NCBI GenBank assembly: GCA_036924285.1
Contig: JAYKYS010000002.1
Coordinates: forward strand, 34,890,501-34,954,500
From: Asterella californica
Lineage: Eukaryota > Streptophyta > Marchantiopsida > Marchantiales > Aytoniaceae
DNA length: 64,000 bases
Direction of reading: 5' to 3'
The notes under the pieces were generated by a model. It made no database searches. It was not told the origin of the DNA and was given only the letters and a program-made list of their open reading frames with translations. The translations under genes were made by a program, and so were the position numbers. Below are positions 1 through 10,907 of the stretch, piece after piece. The first letter of the stretch is position 1, and each line of letters opens with the position of its first letter.

Positions 1-180
1 CGTCAGGAACCATCAGATACGGACACGGGTCGTGGGCGCAGATAAACGGCCGCCGTTTATGGCTCCAGGCCACTTCCCACAGTAACCACCACTTTAGACT
101 TTAACAGCTACGGCACAGTTGGAATCAAGAGAAACCGTACTCCATCAATCTTTACAAAATTGTTGCAAACAGGTACCAAC

Positions 181-3100
181 CGAGCAGTACAAACAAGTGG
201 TGTGCTGGCGCATCCGAGAGTAGCTGTAGATCATTGGGGGTATTCTTGTAGTGTGAAGCCACGTACAACGCCATCATCCGCTGTAACAGGAACGTCAAGC
301 AACAACACCAAACCAATTTAACAGGTCCGATTAACTCAATAATTGAGGAACGAATTACACGCTGACTCTTGAAATAATTAAGAGTCGCAGTTGGCCTATG
401 ACTTGCATCATACAGAACGAAGGTGGCATCCGTTACCTGAAGGAAAACTTCAGTCGCTTTATGATACGAGAAGAGCGTATCTCGATTTACATAGTACAGC
501 TGACATTCACTCGGATGTGGTAACCTGTTACAGAAAGTACAATTTCGGTCGAACTGACACCTCAGTTCACTGGTACAAGGATGAGCAGGACACAGTAATC
601 TAGAAGGGTACAAACTGGAGAAACAACAGATCTCAGCATGCTCTTAAATATACGCAAGAGTGTCACGAAATAAAGTGGGACCCAAAGACACAGCCAACAT
701 AAAAGGTTAGAGGGACAATGAGTCGGCAAGTAACCCTTCGGTACAAAACCATACCTGCCTTCAACAGGGGGAATGTGATTCGCAGCATTTAGACAAAGAA
801 TCTCATTAAGCCATATTTCAATCGGATCTCCTGCTGCATACCGAATCGGTTCAGCCAGTTCTACCTCTTTGAACACTCTCCCTGCGCAAGTGATCAACAA
901 CTATCAGAAGCTTGTTCCAATTTCGTGTGCTGTCAAACGAAACCTGAATTCTCGGCTTCAGCTGGTGTAAATTGAGTTCAGAGGTTACGAGAAGTATTCT
1001 CCCTTTGGTCGTATTGTAGGCATGATAAGAAACATATGGCTTTCGCTTTCTACACCTAAGACAAAGGATGACCAACCCGCACCAGAATAAATGAAGGAAG
1101 CTGACAAGACTGTACCCGATGTGCTCCCGCCATCATCAGAAGCTGATTGGGATGTGAGCTTTTGTCCCTGCTCACGCAATTGCTGAATTAGTTTCAGCGA
1201 CAAAGACCGTCCTGTTCCTTCATACCTGCAACATATGGCCGAAGGTTGCAAGCGTCAGTGTGTGGGAAGGAGTTCCACCGACAAGAGTGCATGTGGCCGT
1301 ACTCTCGGAGCTTTGGTTACAAAAGAAGTATGAGAACCTCAGTTCAGAAAAGACGACGCACTCGGCTCCTTCATCAACCTCAACCGATTTCAAACATCCA
1401 GCAAGACAGATAGTGCTGTTTGTTGTCCAGACAAACAATGATGACTTCGACTTCCGCATGGTATGACAAAATTTCATCAGGGAGTGGCTTACCCATTTAT
1501 AGTTGAGCACAAGAAGACAAGATAAGGCCCAAGCATAGCCTTCACCAACGGAAGAGGAATTGCGGCTGCTTCATCAATGACAAGGAGCTCTGCTTGAGCC
1601 AGCTTTTGATGATCTTGTGGCTGTATATACTGCATTCCGTGATCAACCATAAAGACAGCAAGTTTACTCATCTGAAACCAGAACTTACAACGCGTGTATT
1701 GTCCTACAGGAAACTCCAATATTATCAGCTTCAAACCAACTAGATCCTGTTGTGTTACTGGAAACTCTGAAATTCGAGCTTTTGTACCTGAATGGTTTGC
1801 CTGTGTTGACGGAATACATTAACTCTTACGATAGCCTTGTTGAAAGCTGGATTTGTACTTTCTACAAGGGTATAGTCAATGTGTTCCTGTTCATTAAACA
1901 TCTCTACGTCAAATAAAGAAGAACAAGCTCCTGACCTGAAATTTATTAGGTAAATCATTCACATGAGAGCAATGATCTTATTTCAACGATCTTACTGCTT
2001 AACGATCTGTAAGGAAAACAGAAGTAACTTCCTAATGGGAAGCCTCAAGAATACAGACTGCGTGTAATCGAACTTTCAACTCGACTACTTTAATCTGAAT
2101 GAAGAGGCACGAAAACATCTGAAAACATAACTTCTCCGATCACATACCTTATACTCCATAGCATCAAAGCCCTTGAAAACAAACTCAAACAACGTCTTCA
2201 AATTTTCCGGGCTCGGGGAGGTAACAAATATGTTGGAATACCTGCAGGAAAAAATAAACTCGGATCTAAGATCGAAGAGACTGGTGGAGCCCTGACGCCT
2301 ACTTTGCTGTAATCTTGTCAGTCCCTACTACACCAACTAGATTGTGGATGAAGTTTACGCACTGTGCATTCATCAACATATGTAAAATCAACTAGCTTCC
2401 GACACATTCCGCCCACTGGGAAATGTACGTCCAATACTAAATCTCCGTCATAAGCAACCTAGAAACGTCAGAAGTAACGCCTCTTGATTCTTCCAACAAG
2501 GCAGATCCTAAAGTTTACTGAACAAAGAAATTTCTGACCCTAAAGCGATTGCCCCAGCGACTGCTACTCCCAACGCTGCCGACTTTCCTCGACCTCGTGC
2601 AGCCGTCAAGGCAACTGTGCTTCTTAATGTCTTCTCTGAGGCTGCATCAAGAAATGTTATCACAGCTTTTGCCTGTTCCACCAACAAAAGGACAGAACGG
2701 ACCAAGCGTTAGAGGAAAACAGATTTCCACGTACGACAGAATGACAAGGAACAAAGGGCTTGACAGAACAACAAGCTCTCATCTATTTATACGTCAAAGC
2801 GCATCAATATCACCAACGTTACCTGATCTAGTGTACGACACTTGCCGACCAGTGGTCCTATTGGTAATGTGTCTTTCAGAGATTCCTTTAGTTCCTTCAA
2901 ATCTTTCTCCGCCTCTGTCAAACCATCCTGACCCTGTAGCCAATTATCCGTGAGTAATGAAGTCGCTCTAACTCATAAATTTAGACCCATCCCCACCTTC
3001 ATGTTCCCTGGGATGCAGTTGGAGATGAAATTAGACTTGATTATCCGTAATTTCATTAAAAAATTTAGATTATAGTCTACGAAAAAAGAGATGTTCTTTC

Positions 3101-4803
3101 TACAAAAGAATATAGTTGTGATGAGAACATGGAAAGACACCAGTATGGCAACTTTTCACTCCCTAAATATCTGCATGCATAAGGTAAACTCGGTGTTGAA
3201 ACTATGGTTCTGTAATAATGCCAGTTCTAGACAACGAGGTCAAGGAACGCATGCATATTACGCGGAGTAATGTCATGACCGATAGAACCATAGCACTTAC
3301 ACCAGGGGACGTAGCTCCGAACATCTTACTACTATTTTGATAATGGATGAGGGCTTACCTCAAGAGTGGGTATAGGTGTGATGGACCGGATGTGAGATGA
3401 TATGGGTAGAATGTTCAGCTCATCATCCATTACAACACATGCTTTGCAAGAAGCAAGTGATAGTATGAACCTCTCGTTGAATCGCCCGGTAACATCAGCG
3501 TGGGCTTCTGTTCGAAACCTTGCGTGTACATCCTGAGACACAGGAATCATTCAGATTTTAAACACGACCACACAAGCTCATCATAAATTTTGACGTCATA
3601 GCCAAACGATTTGAGTCGTCATCCAGACGCACTGCACGCGGCAGCATTGAAAATGAAAGGGAACGAAGTTCTGAAAGTATGCGACTGAAACACTGCAGAG
3701 AGCAAAGTGAAAACTTTCTAACCATTGTTATGGTGTAAAGGCTGCTGAGGGAAGTTAAAGAAGAAAGTAGCAACAAGATGATGCCACCTCCTTCAACTGT
3801 CTCAATAGTACGAGCAAGCAGATTTGGTGTTAGAGCCTCAAAGTCCTGCACTGCACCAAAACACATCATTCTTAGCCTAGAACTGCAGAAAATGCAGGAA
3901 GCGCAAGAACAATACTGGTGAGAAAATTCACGCATGCAATGAGAATTAAAATTAAATCCATAACAGGTAAGGACACTTAAGATTCATATGCAACTGGAGT
4001 CTGCTATAAGAAAAAAGTAGATCGTCTCCGCAGAAGAGAACAAAATAGACTTATTTCTCTGACCTGGAGTACACACATGCCGAAGGTATTCCCAAGAATT
4101 TTATGTGTCTCCGCGTAGTAGCAATAACGTATGTTGGTGCTTGCGACAAACAACGAAAACGGATCATCCTTCTCAGGATCGAGGAGACCTCTTTGCATCA
4201 TTTTCTTAATTTGCTTCATACGTTTCTTCTTGTGACTGTCCAAGTCAACACAGTGAATGTTCAGTTGTCAAGTTTGGCACCCAGCGCTTTATGTTAGTAT
4301 CCGGCAACATCCACGTAGATTGGTTTTGCAATGCGGCTAGTTTCTAGTAAGAACTTTGATGTCTCCTGTAACACGAATTGACATCTCCAAGACACTTATG
4401 CATAAGAGAACAAACCTGCTGAGAAAAAGCTCTTTCTTGTAACACCAAAGGACGGAAGGACGAGCCTTCACGACAGCTTTAGACAGCATGTAATGTAAAT
4501 TTACAACCTGAAAGACATTATCCTCAATTGAATCAAATAAATGAAAGATTCAATGCGGACTCGCACCTCTTTAGAAGAAAGCAGAACTAGGAACGGAACA
4601 GCTTCTTCTAATATGTTGTTTGCATGTACTCCATAGATGGCGAATATAAGAACGAACAAAAGTCAGCGTCTTATATAACCCGCGAGATGATGGCGTACCT
4701 GGTCACGGCCTTTGTCCCCCACAATGATAAAAATCGACCGCTGCCGGGTCTTGACGCCATTTTCCACCAGCGTTCTGATACGTGAATCAACTTTTTTCCT
4801 CAT
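181..4803 (-). CDS. NAT10: RNA cytidine acetyltransferase NAT10 homologue, 5' part (14 exons, 3' end outside window)
   Basis: NAT10/Kre33/TmcA proteins make N4-acetylcytidine on 18S rRNA and tRNAs in the nucleolus, using an ATP-driven helicase module. Exons read on the minus strand, each bounded by GT-AG: 4701-4803 (start ATG, MRKKVDSRIRTLVENG), 4416-4507, 4064-4235, 3723-3845, 3359-3532, 2823-2933, 2539-2672, 2148-2241, 1788-1886, 1493-1629, 1116-1225, 755-881, 437-524, 181-280. Family landmarks appear in order: SHKKKRMKQIKK, DFEALTPNLLARTIETVEGG, the P-loop ARGRGKSAALG (exon 7), the Walker B stretch LLVIDEAAAIPLP (exon 10), YEGTGRSLSLKL (exon 11), and YVNRDTLFSYHK (exon 13). The last visible exon ends at APAHHLFVLLG; the acetyltransferase and tRNA-binding parts would lie left of base 1. 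No exon was recognised in 1-180. No frame break was seen. Splice sites are my reading of conservation plus GT-AG, without transcript support. Confidence 0.93.
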
Positions 4804-5355
4804 TGAACCAGATGCATACACACTATCTGGATTCTCTTCAGTTACCCCGGGGAAGAATCTTCAAAACTTGTTTCGCGAATAAGTAAACGTAAGTCCCTGC
4901 AAAATTCCCTATGAGCACAACATCCGCAATGTGGAGACCATATTTCAAACGTAGCTAACCCTCTCACTCATCGTGCGATTTCTGCTGGAGGGCTTCTACG
5001 CTGCTTGGGGCATGGAAAACGAGGCCTTGCTTAAACCCTAACAAAACCCAACCTCAATTCTTCGCTTGCTGTACAGCACTCAAAACTCGTGAGAGAAACC
5101 CGCCACGATGAGTCGCGCCGGCTAAAGCCCTTCGCCTGCTGCGCTATTATAACGAGCGTTCTACTCGAACAGTAACTAGGGGGTGTCATTTCTATGTAAA
5201 AAGATTCTATCCCGGACTCGCATCGAAATCGGGGCGTACCCGCGGGCCTGTCCGTCGGGTCTACCCGGCTCATTTCCGTGGATCTGGTTTTTCTTCGCCG
5301 TGCGTGCTACCCGGTCGATGTCCGGGTAAATTGATGAGTCGAGCTTTATATCATC
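4804..5355. other. NAT10 upstream region
   Basis: This is the presumed 5' UTR and promoter of the minus-strand NAT10 gene. A locally GC-rich patch at about 5,210-5,330 (several ACCCG/CGGGT motifs) is consistent with a promoter. I see no coding exon and no clear TATA box. Confidence 0.4.
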
Positions 5356-5469
5356 GAGCATGCATATTATTAATTCACCTCCTCCACGTTCAGATGGAGG
5401 AGGTATTCTGCATGCTCATTAATTTATAAGCTAACCTTTCCCACTGGAGGAGTTAGCGTATAAATTAAT
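5356..5469 (+). repeat. Double-hairpin repeat, copy i
   Basis: Two adjacent inverted repeats. The first (5356-5417) has outer arms GAGCATGCA / TGCATGCTC and inner arms ACCTCCTCC / GGAGGAGGT, both perfect. The second (5418-5469) has arms beginning ATTAATTTATA and ending TATAAATTAAT around a CTAAC / GTTAG core. The same two-part design recurs at 5972-6065, at 7388-7406 plus 25685-25769, and at 34677-34770. The function is unknown; a foldback or MITE-like element is the simplest reading. Confidence 0.75.
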
Positions 5470-5971
5470 ACATATTAAAAAATTGTATTTATTTCTCCAG
5501 GAGACTTTAGTTATAATACACGGTGTTGCGTATGAACTCACTACGCTTATAAATTTTTCTTCTTTTCATTGTCCATGTTTTACATCAGTTCATAATTATT
5601 TATATTTTTAAATTAAATTAGATATTTAAATTTGGACATTTAGATTTAAATTTATCTTGTAACTGTGCTACGTGCAATAAGAAAACATTGCAAGTGTTTG
5701 CTGATTGTACAGAAGATATTTACTTTTTGACGAAAACCTTTTTGCCAATATGATCATGTACGGTGAATCATGCGAAAGATTTTCAAACTGATTGTCTTTT
5801 TGCGTCTTTTTTTCCCTCACTCATTTTGGATGCATAATCATTAACTTTACAATAAAAAATCGTGATAGTTTTGGATACATGAGTACATCTCGTTTTGTGA
5901 TCTTGAATCTGTCCAACAGTTTCATGCTTCGAGAAAAAAGTATGTTGTTTTACATTCAGAGCTGTTTAGAG
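5470..5971. other. AT-rich spacer between hairpin copies
   Basis: About 500 AT-rich bases between two hairpin modules that lie in the same orientation. I see no coding or RNA gene. It may be the body of a non-autonomous element bounded by the hairpins, but no terminal repeats or target duplications prove this. Confidence 0.35.
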
Positions 5972-6065
5972 CACCTGCATCCTCCATCTTTCGATGGAGG
6001 AGGCAAATATACAGGTGGTTAATTTAGTACCTAACCCTTCCAAGAAGGGTTAGGTACTAAATTAA
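5972..6065 (+). repeat. Double-hairpin repeat, copy ii (perfect palindrome)
   Basis: The first hairpin has outer arms CACCTG / CAGGTG (5972-5977, 6012-6017) and inner arms CCTCCAT / ATGGAGG. The second (6019-6065) is a perfect palindrome: 22-bp arms, beginning TTAATTTAGTACC and ending GGTACTAAATTAA, around a 3-nt loop. The perfect arms suggest recent origin or active conservation of the fold. Confidence 0.8.
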
Positions 6066-7387
6066 ACTTCAGTATATATTAATATAAAAATGATTATGAA
6101 ATCCCGGTCTTATATCTTCTGAAGCGCGGCACCTTGGTCGAGACTTATGGATTATCTCCTATTCTCCTCGTCTTTCCAGGCATGGGTAACAGATAATTTA
6201 TATAAAATATTTTAATTTTTTATATCTACTTTATACATACTTTTTACTTAACATATATATACATATTCCCAGTAACATAAAGTGAGCAAAAGTTCCCCCG
6301 GAGTTCATCCAGCATGCATATTCACATGCGTGACTTACAACATCAAAAAAGGTTATATGTGACCGAGCGACGATCGGCCGTTTTCATGAGATTTCTTGCA
6401 TGTACATATGAATTCGAACAAAAAACAACTCTTATTCGAACTTGCGTTGTTCGGACCAAGCATCTTTATAAAATATGCTGAAATGACACCCCCTATTGTG
6501 TAAAGAGTGTGCTTTCCTCAACCAATACTGCTATTGTGTACCAGCCCTTTCTCTTTTAGTCAAAAGTTTGGTTCAGGTTAGGGTGGTCGAAAAGGGAGAT
6601 ATTTGTGATATAAGAGTTGAAGTTCTGGTACTCACTGAGTTTTTATAACTTTAAAACTTATTTCATAGAGTCTTTTTCTTTCTTTCTTTTTCTCTTTCAA
6701 TAATGATATAGCTCAGCTTAAAGCTAAATATAAGGAATTGTAATGCCTCAATAAAGATACATAGCCGTGGCAGTTAGCAAGAGAAGGGTTAAACTGCAGA
6801 GTATAGCCTCATATCTTTTTCACACTTTTTTAGCTGAATAATGTTATTATAAGTTAAGTTGCTATAGTTGTTCTTTCTAGAAAAGTTGTCTAGGAGGGGT
6901 ACAAGCTAGAAAGGAAGTTGTATGTTTCCAAGGGACATGAAACAATACCATAGAATCTGTAGTAGATAAAATTCACTTTACCAAGGTCTAAACCATATGG
7001 TAGTAGAGAACCGACCACCTAATATCTTCTTCCGCACGGCTGCATCGGCTTTTCTTCCAGTAGGTTGTCACTTGAAGACATAAACCGGCTCAAGGTACAA
7101 ATTCAAATATACCAGAATTATGCAATGAGTCAAATATGCAACCAAAGTGTACTTTTGGTGAAGTGAGGAAAAACGACAATAATTGGTTTAATGAAGTGTA
7201 GAAGCTGTTGGAGTTGACTATTGCTATTTCTAGAAGAAACTAAAATTAATATATTTAAATATAGACAACTAATCTATACAAAGCACATCTCGATCGTTTC
7301 CAAGAAAAAACCCATAAGTAGAGCAAGCACATCAATTCTCCTTCTCCCATAAAGAAGAATCTGCTGGCAATAAAAGCTCATGTATGA
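6066..7387. other. AT-rich intergenic spacer
   Basis: Low-GC sequence with many short poly-T and poly-A runs. I see no exon, RNA gene or terminal repeat. Confidence 0.4.
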
Positions 7388-7406
7388 CTTTTAATTTATA
7401 CTCTAA
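7388..7406 (-). repeat. Left arm of double-hairpin copy iii, split by element A
   Basis: The sequence ending TTAATTTATACTCTAA is the left arm of a palindrome whose right arm resumes at 25685 (CTAACCCTTTCC...GGGTTAGAGCATAAATTAA). The last four bases, CTAA (7403-7406), are repeated at 25685-25688 and form the target duplication of element A. Confidence 0.8.
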
Positions 7407-7807
7407 TGTCGTGCGCATACACATCGCTACACAACATACATCGCTGTCAGAGGTACACCAAACATACACATAACACATGGACGATGTCATACACATACAC
7501 AAGTGTACCACAATAATCTGTATAGAGAAATTACCATCTCCAACACCACAACAAGGACTACTCACAAACGGTCAAGCCAAACCCACTCTAAACGCGAAGA
7601 GAATCCGGGTTACACTCAACTAGACTATCCACCATAGCCTGGAGCTTGAAGGCTCAACTCAAAGAACTAAGGCCTCCAAGCCCTACCTGCGAAGTTTACC
7701 CCTAGTGGGCTCTCTCTCCAACTCGCCCTAACGGCACTAACGGCCTTATCGGGATGCGCCACTTCGCACTCGGTCAACCTAGCCGAGGTGCCCAAACTGA
7801 CGTGACA
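7407..7807 (-). repeat. 3' LTR of element A
   Basis: A 401-bp TG...CA LTR. The part at 7514-7807 (294 bp) matches the 5' LTR at 25391-25684 with a single difference near 7754 (T versus C). The part at 7407-7513 (called R1 here) is absent from the 5' LTR but is repeated at 7810-7916, immediately inside this LTR. Confidence 0.8.
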
Positions 7808-7809
7808 GC

Positions 7810-7916
7810 TGTCGTGCGCATACACATCGCTACACAACATACATCGCTGTCAGAGGTACACCACACATACACATAACACATGGATGATGTCATACACATA
7901 CACAAGTGTACCACAA
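7810..7916 (-). repeat. R1' duplicate, next to a G-rich polypurine tract
   Basis: About 107 bp repeating 7407-7513 with two visible differences. It lies between the LTR and a G-rich tract (minus-strand GGGGGGCGA, 7917-7925) that would serve as the plus-strand primer. Because the tract abuts R1' rather than the 401-bp LTR, the 3' end may carry a partial extra LTR copy. Confidence 0.65.
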
Positions 7917-8088
7917 TCGCCCCCCTAACTGGCGGTTAGGTCCCTCTAACTCCAGATAGCTCCATATCCCAACTACGTGATACACACCTTCATGGGTGCA
8001 AGGATCAGGAGGCCGGGTGCTACATTGCCCCATCGTTAGTCGCCTGTCTGCAATCCATACCACGCAAAGATCTAATCGACTATCTCCG

Positions 8089-8210
8089 CTATATACATCG
8101 AGGACAAACCCACCGTCCAGTAGGAACTACACTGAGAGGTGGAGTCAAACATGACATGTGCCAACCTCTCGAACAACCATCACACACCAACATACGGGCT
8201 GCTCCACCCA
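8089..8210 (-). CDS. PHD finger, partial, at the C-terminal end of the element A polyprotein
   Basis: The minus strand reads ARMLVCDGCSRGWHMSC, then TPPL, then GRWVCPRC followed by I and a TAG stop at 8089-8091. This is the second two-thirds of a classic PHD finger: a CxxC pair, the W-H pair, a C, and the final CPxC. PHD fingers bind histone H3 tails. The first CxxC pair is missing because the reading frame is cut at about 8210 by an inverted pol fragment. The stop follows directly after the last zinc ligand and is followed by the short 3' tail and LTR of element A, so the finger sits where chromoviruses carry a chromodomain. That it belonged to the A polyprotein is inference from strand, position and the stop; an independent host fragment cannot be excluded. 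Confidence 0.7.
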
Positions 8211-9106
8211 CCCTGCTCCTCCGGTTGGAGGAGATACATCTCATCATGTTAGGAGCTAAGTCCAAGTTTGGTGTGTCTGATATTTTAGTGGTTGGACATC
8301 TGTGCGGTGCTTTGGGAAGGCGACCAAACCCGGAGAAGGTTGAAGCCATAGCTAGAATAGCAGACTGTAAGAATATCACGGAGGTTCGACGCTTTCTAGG
8401 TGCTTGTGTATTTTATCGTTTATCCATTCCTCATTATGCTCATGTTACTGAGCCTTTGTATGCATTATTGAGGAAGGGTAAGAGGTTTGTATGGAACTCA
8501 GTCCATCGAGAAGCTATGAATAGACTGAAGGAGGCTCTACAGTCTCCACCTGTTTTGAGAAGAGTAGACTACGGGTGTGAGAGACCTATCATTGTCACAG
8601 TAGATACTAGTCCAAAGGTGATTGGTTGGGCGATAGGTCAAGATGATGCGGATGGTATGCGGCTTACCTCTAGGTTTGGAGCTAGGATCTTGACAGACAA
8701 GCAACGAGATTACCCTCAGGTGAAGCATGAGTTGTGAGGAGCGATGACAGCGATGAAGACAGACCGTGAGTTTCTGATTGGTGCTCATGTAGTCCTAGAA
8801 ATGGATTGTCTACCTCTACGAGGCATGATATCCAACTGTAACACGTCAGACATAGCAATGTTACGTTGGATTGCTTATATTAGAAGCTTGAATCTAGAGC
8901 TGAAGCATATAAAAGGAAAGAAGAATGTGGTCGCAGATATGTTGTCAAAGGCTCGATTTGTAGATGAGGATGTCCTGTTTTCAGAAGCTGAGGAAGAGGA
9001 GAGAAAGGATGCTTAGTGTCAAGTTAATCAACGGGCTACAGGCTTGGAGTCGTTCAGAGAGGAGTTCTGCATGGGAAGGTTACATGACATTGGATTCTTT
9101 CTGAGT
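8210..9106 (+). mobile_element. Inverted pol fragment (RT end and RNase H) of a family B/D-like element
   Basis: The plus strand encodes LLLRLEEIHLIMLGAKSK through VGHLCGALGRRPNPEKVEA, RRFLGACVFYRLSIPHYAHV, RNase H (IIVTVDTSPKVIGWAIGQDD) and ADMLSKARF, collinear with the end of RT and RNase H in B1 but clearly diverged from it. One TGA (8735-8737) sits where B1 has a Trp codon. The match continues to ATGLESFREEF and about GFFLS, where element A integrase begins on the other strand. There are no LTRs, ends or target duplications, so this is a captured or rearranged piece rather than a simple insertion. Confidence 0.75.
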
Positions 9107-10907
9107 CATCCGCCTCGGGATGATCTCGAGATGTAGTTCGATGATCAATCAGCGTCTGATCACACAAGATCTGAAACTCACCAAGGAACTCTGTACCTTG
9201 GTCTGTCAGCACTTCAGCTGGTGCTCCAAAACGACTCAGCACTCGATCTAAGAACGCATACGCCGTCCCTTCACTCGCCTTGTCTGGTAATGCCACCAAC
9301 TCAATCCACTTGGAAAAGTGCTCCACCATCACCAACGCATATCAATGATGACGTACAGTCAAACGATAAGGGTCCCGCAAAATCCAAACTCCAACGGTAA
9401 CCCAACCCCATAATCGGTAAGGGGTGTAACTGTGGAGTAGGAGCATTAAACGATGCTTGCACTCGATCACAAACCACACATCGTGCAACAAACTGTTGCA
9501 CATCGACGTGCATACCACGCCACCAATACTGTCCTTGGAGTAAGCTAAGCGTGCGCTTCACTCCAAAATGTCCCAACTCCTCATGAGCATGTCGTACTAA
9601 TTATGCCCTCTGGGATGGATGTGACACTATCCGTACTCTCCCATCATCCCACACTCGAAGTACATGTCGTCCTTCCTGTCGAAATCTCTTCGCTCGTTGA
9701 AGGACACGATCTCGCTCCTTGGCACTTACTGTGCCTACTACCACACCAGTACGTAGATACTCCATCACGGTCACATCATCATGGATATCTCGCTGGTCTG
9801 GAACACCATCTCCACCCTCAGGATCTGGAGACTCATCATCTACTCTCTGACCAGAGAAAGATACGACTTGACCCTCCATACTACAGTTCATGGCCAACAC
9901 ACAAAGAAAGGCAGATGCATGCCACCCTGGCACTATCTCCTCATCAACCTCGTCATGCCAGCGAGCCCTAGTCTGATCCTGCTGACTCGTGCACGGGTTG
10001 CGACTCAACCCGTCGGCATCTAGGTTTGCAACTCCAGGTCTATGTACTACCTGGAAGTCATACTCCTGTAAGATCAGAGCCCATCGTGCAAGCTTCCATG
10101 TAAGCTTGTCGGACTCCATCAACCACTTGAGCGGCTGGTGATCAGTGATGAGAGTAAAGGGGTTCCCAAACAGATAACATCGAAAGTGTGCAACAGCCCA
10201 CACTGCCGCCAAACACTCTCCCTCATACGAACTATACCTCGCCTCCGCTGAATTATTGGAGCGACTGGCATACGCCACCACGAACTCCTTTTTCTCATCA
10301 TCATGCTGAGTCAGCACTGCTCCAAGTCCCAACATACTCCAATCGGTGTGCAGTTGGAAAGGACGCCCCCTAACGGATCTCCTCAAGATGGGAGCAGATG
10401 TTAACCTATCCTTGAGCTCTACAAAAGCTCGCTCCTGCTCATCTCCCCACTGCCACTCCTGGTCCACCTTCATCAGCTTGGTCAACGGCTTCGCAATTGC
10501 ACTAAATCCCTTCACGTACCGACGATAAAAGTTCGCCAAACCAACAAATGCCCGAACTCGACTCACATCTGTGGGGCGCGGGATACGTGCAATAGCCTCA
10601 ACCTTCGTCTGTTGAACACCCAATCCACCTGGATAGATGGTGTGGCTCAGATACTCTACCAACTCCTGGAAGAACTTACACTTCCCAGGGTGTAACTTCA
10701 ACCCATGAGCTCTCAACCGCTCAAACACATCCCGTAAGTGTCTCTCGTGCTCCTCCACTGTAGGGCTATAGACTAAGATGTCGTCGATATAACATCTGAC
10801 AAAATCCAATCCTGCTAGGATTCTGTCCATCACCCTTTGGAACTCAGCAGGGACGTTCTTCAACCCAAATGGTAAGAACCGCCACTGATACAAACAATCC
10901 TTGCCGT
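9107..10907 (-). pseudogene. Element A: RT (second half), RNase H and integrase
   Basis: Starting right after the B1 insertion (10907), the RT resumes with CLYQWRFLPFGLKN and the catalytic CYIDDILVYS. RNase H follows: LHTDWSMLGLGAVLTQ, the E in YSSYEGECLAAVWA, the D in LITDHQPLKWL, and DADGLSRNP. Integrase follows: an HHCC finger (HAHEELGHFGVK... CVVCDRVQ), the first D in SLDFAGPL and the second D in VLTDQGTEFLG. Breaks: TAA at 9601-9603 in front of the integrase finger, a frameshift near 9,358, TGA at 9342-9344, and loss of the natural sequence after DHPEAD, where the third catalytic residue (E) should follow. The RT active site is intact but the copy cannot make a full-length protein. Confidence 0.85.

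Noticed and set aside
1..180. A further NAT10 exon at the left edge
   Set aside because: No conserved continuation after HHLFVLLG could be read in any minus-strand frame; the intron probably runs past base 1.
7407..7916. R1-core-R1 as a miniature LTR element (TRIM) with 107-bp terminal repeats
   Set aside because: The core plus R1 is the LTR of element A: the core recurs at 25391-25684 and the CTAA duplication and split palindrome place the borders at 7407 and 25684, not around R1-core-R1.
7407..7916. CRISPR-like or short regularly spaced repeat array from the repeated ACACAT motifs
   Set aside because: Only two copies of one long unit around an LTR core; no regular spacers.
9603..10528. 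Several plus-strand open frames across 9.6-10.5 kb
   Set aside because: They are antisense to the well-conserved RT/RNase H frame of element A and show no family features.
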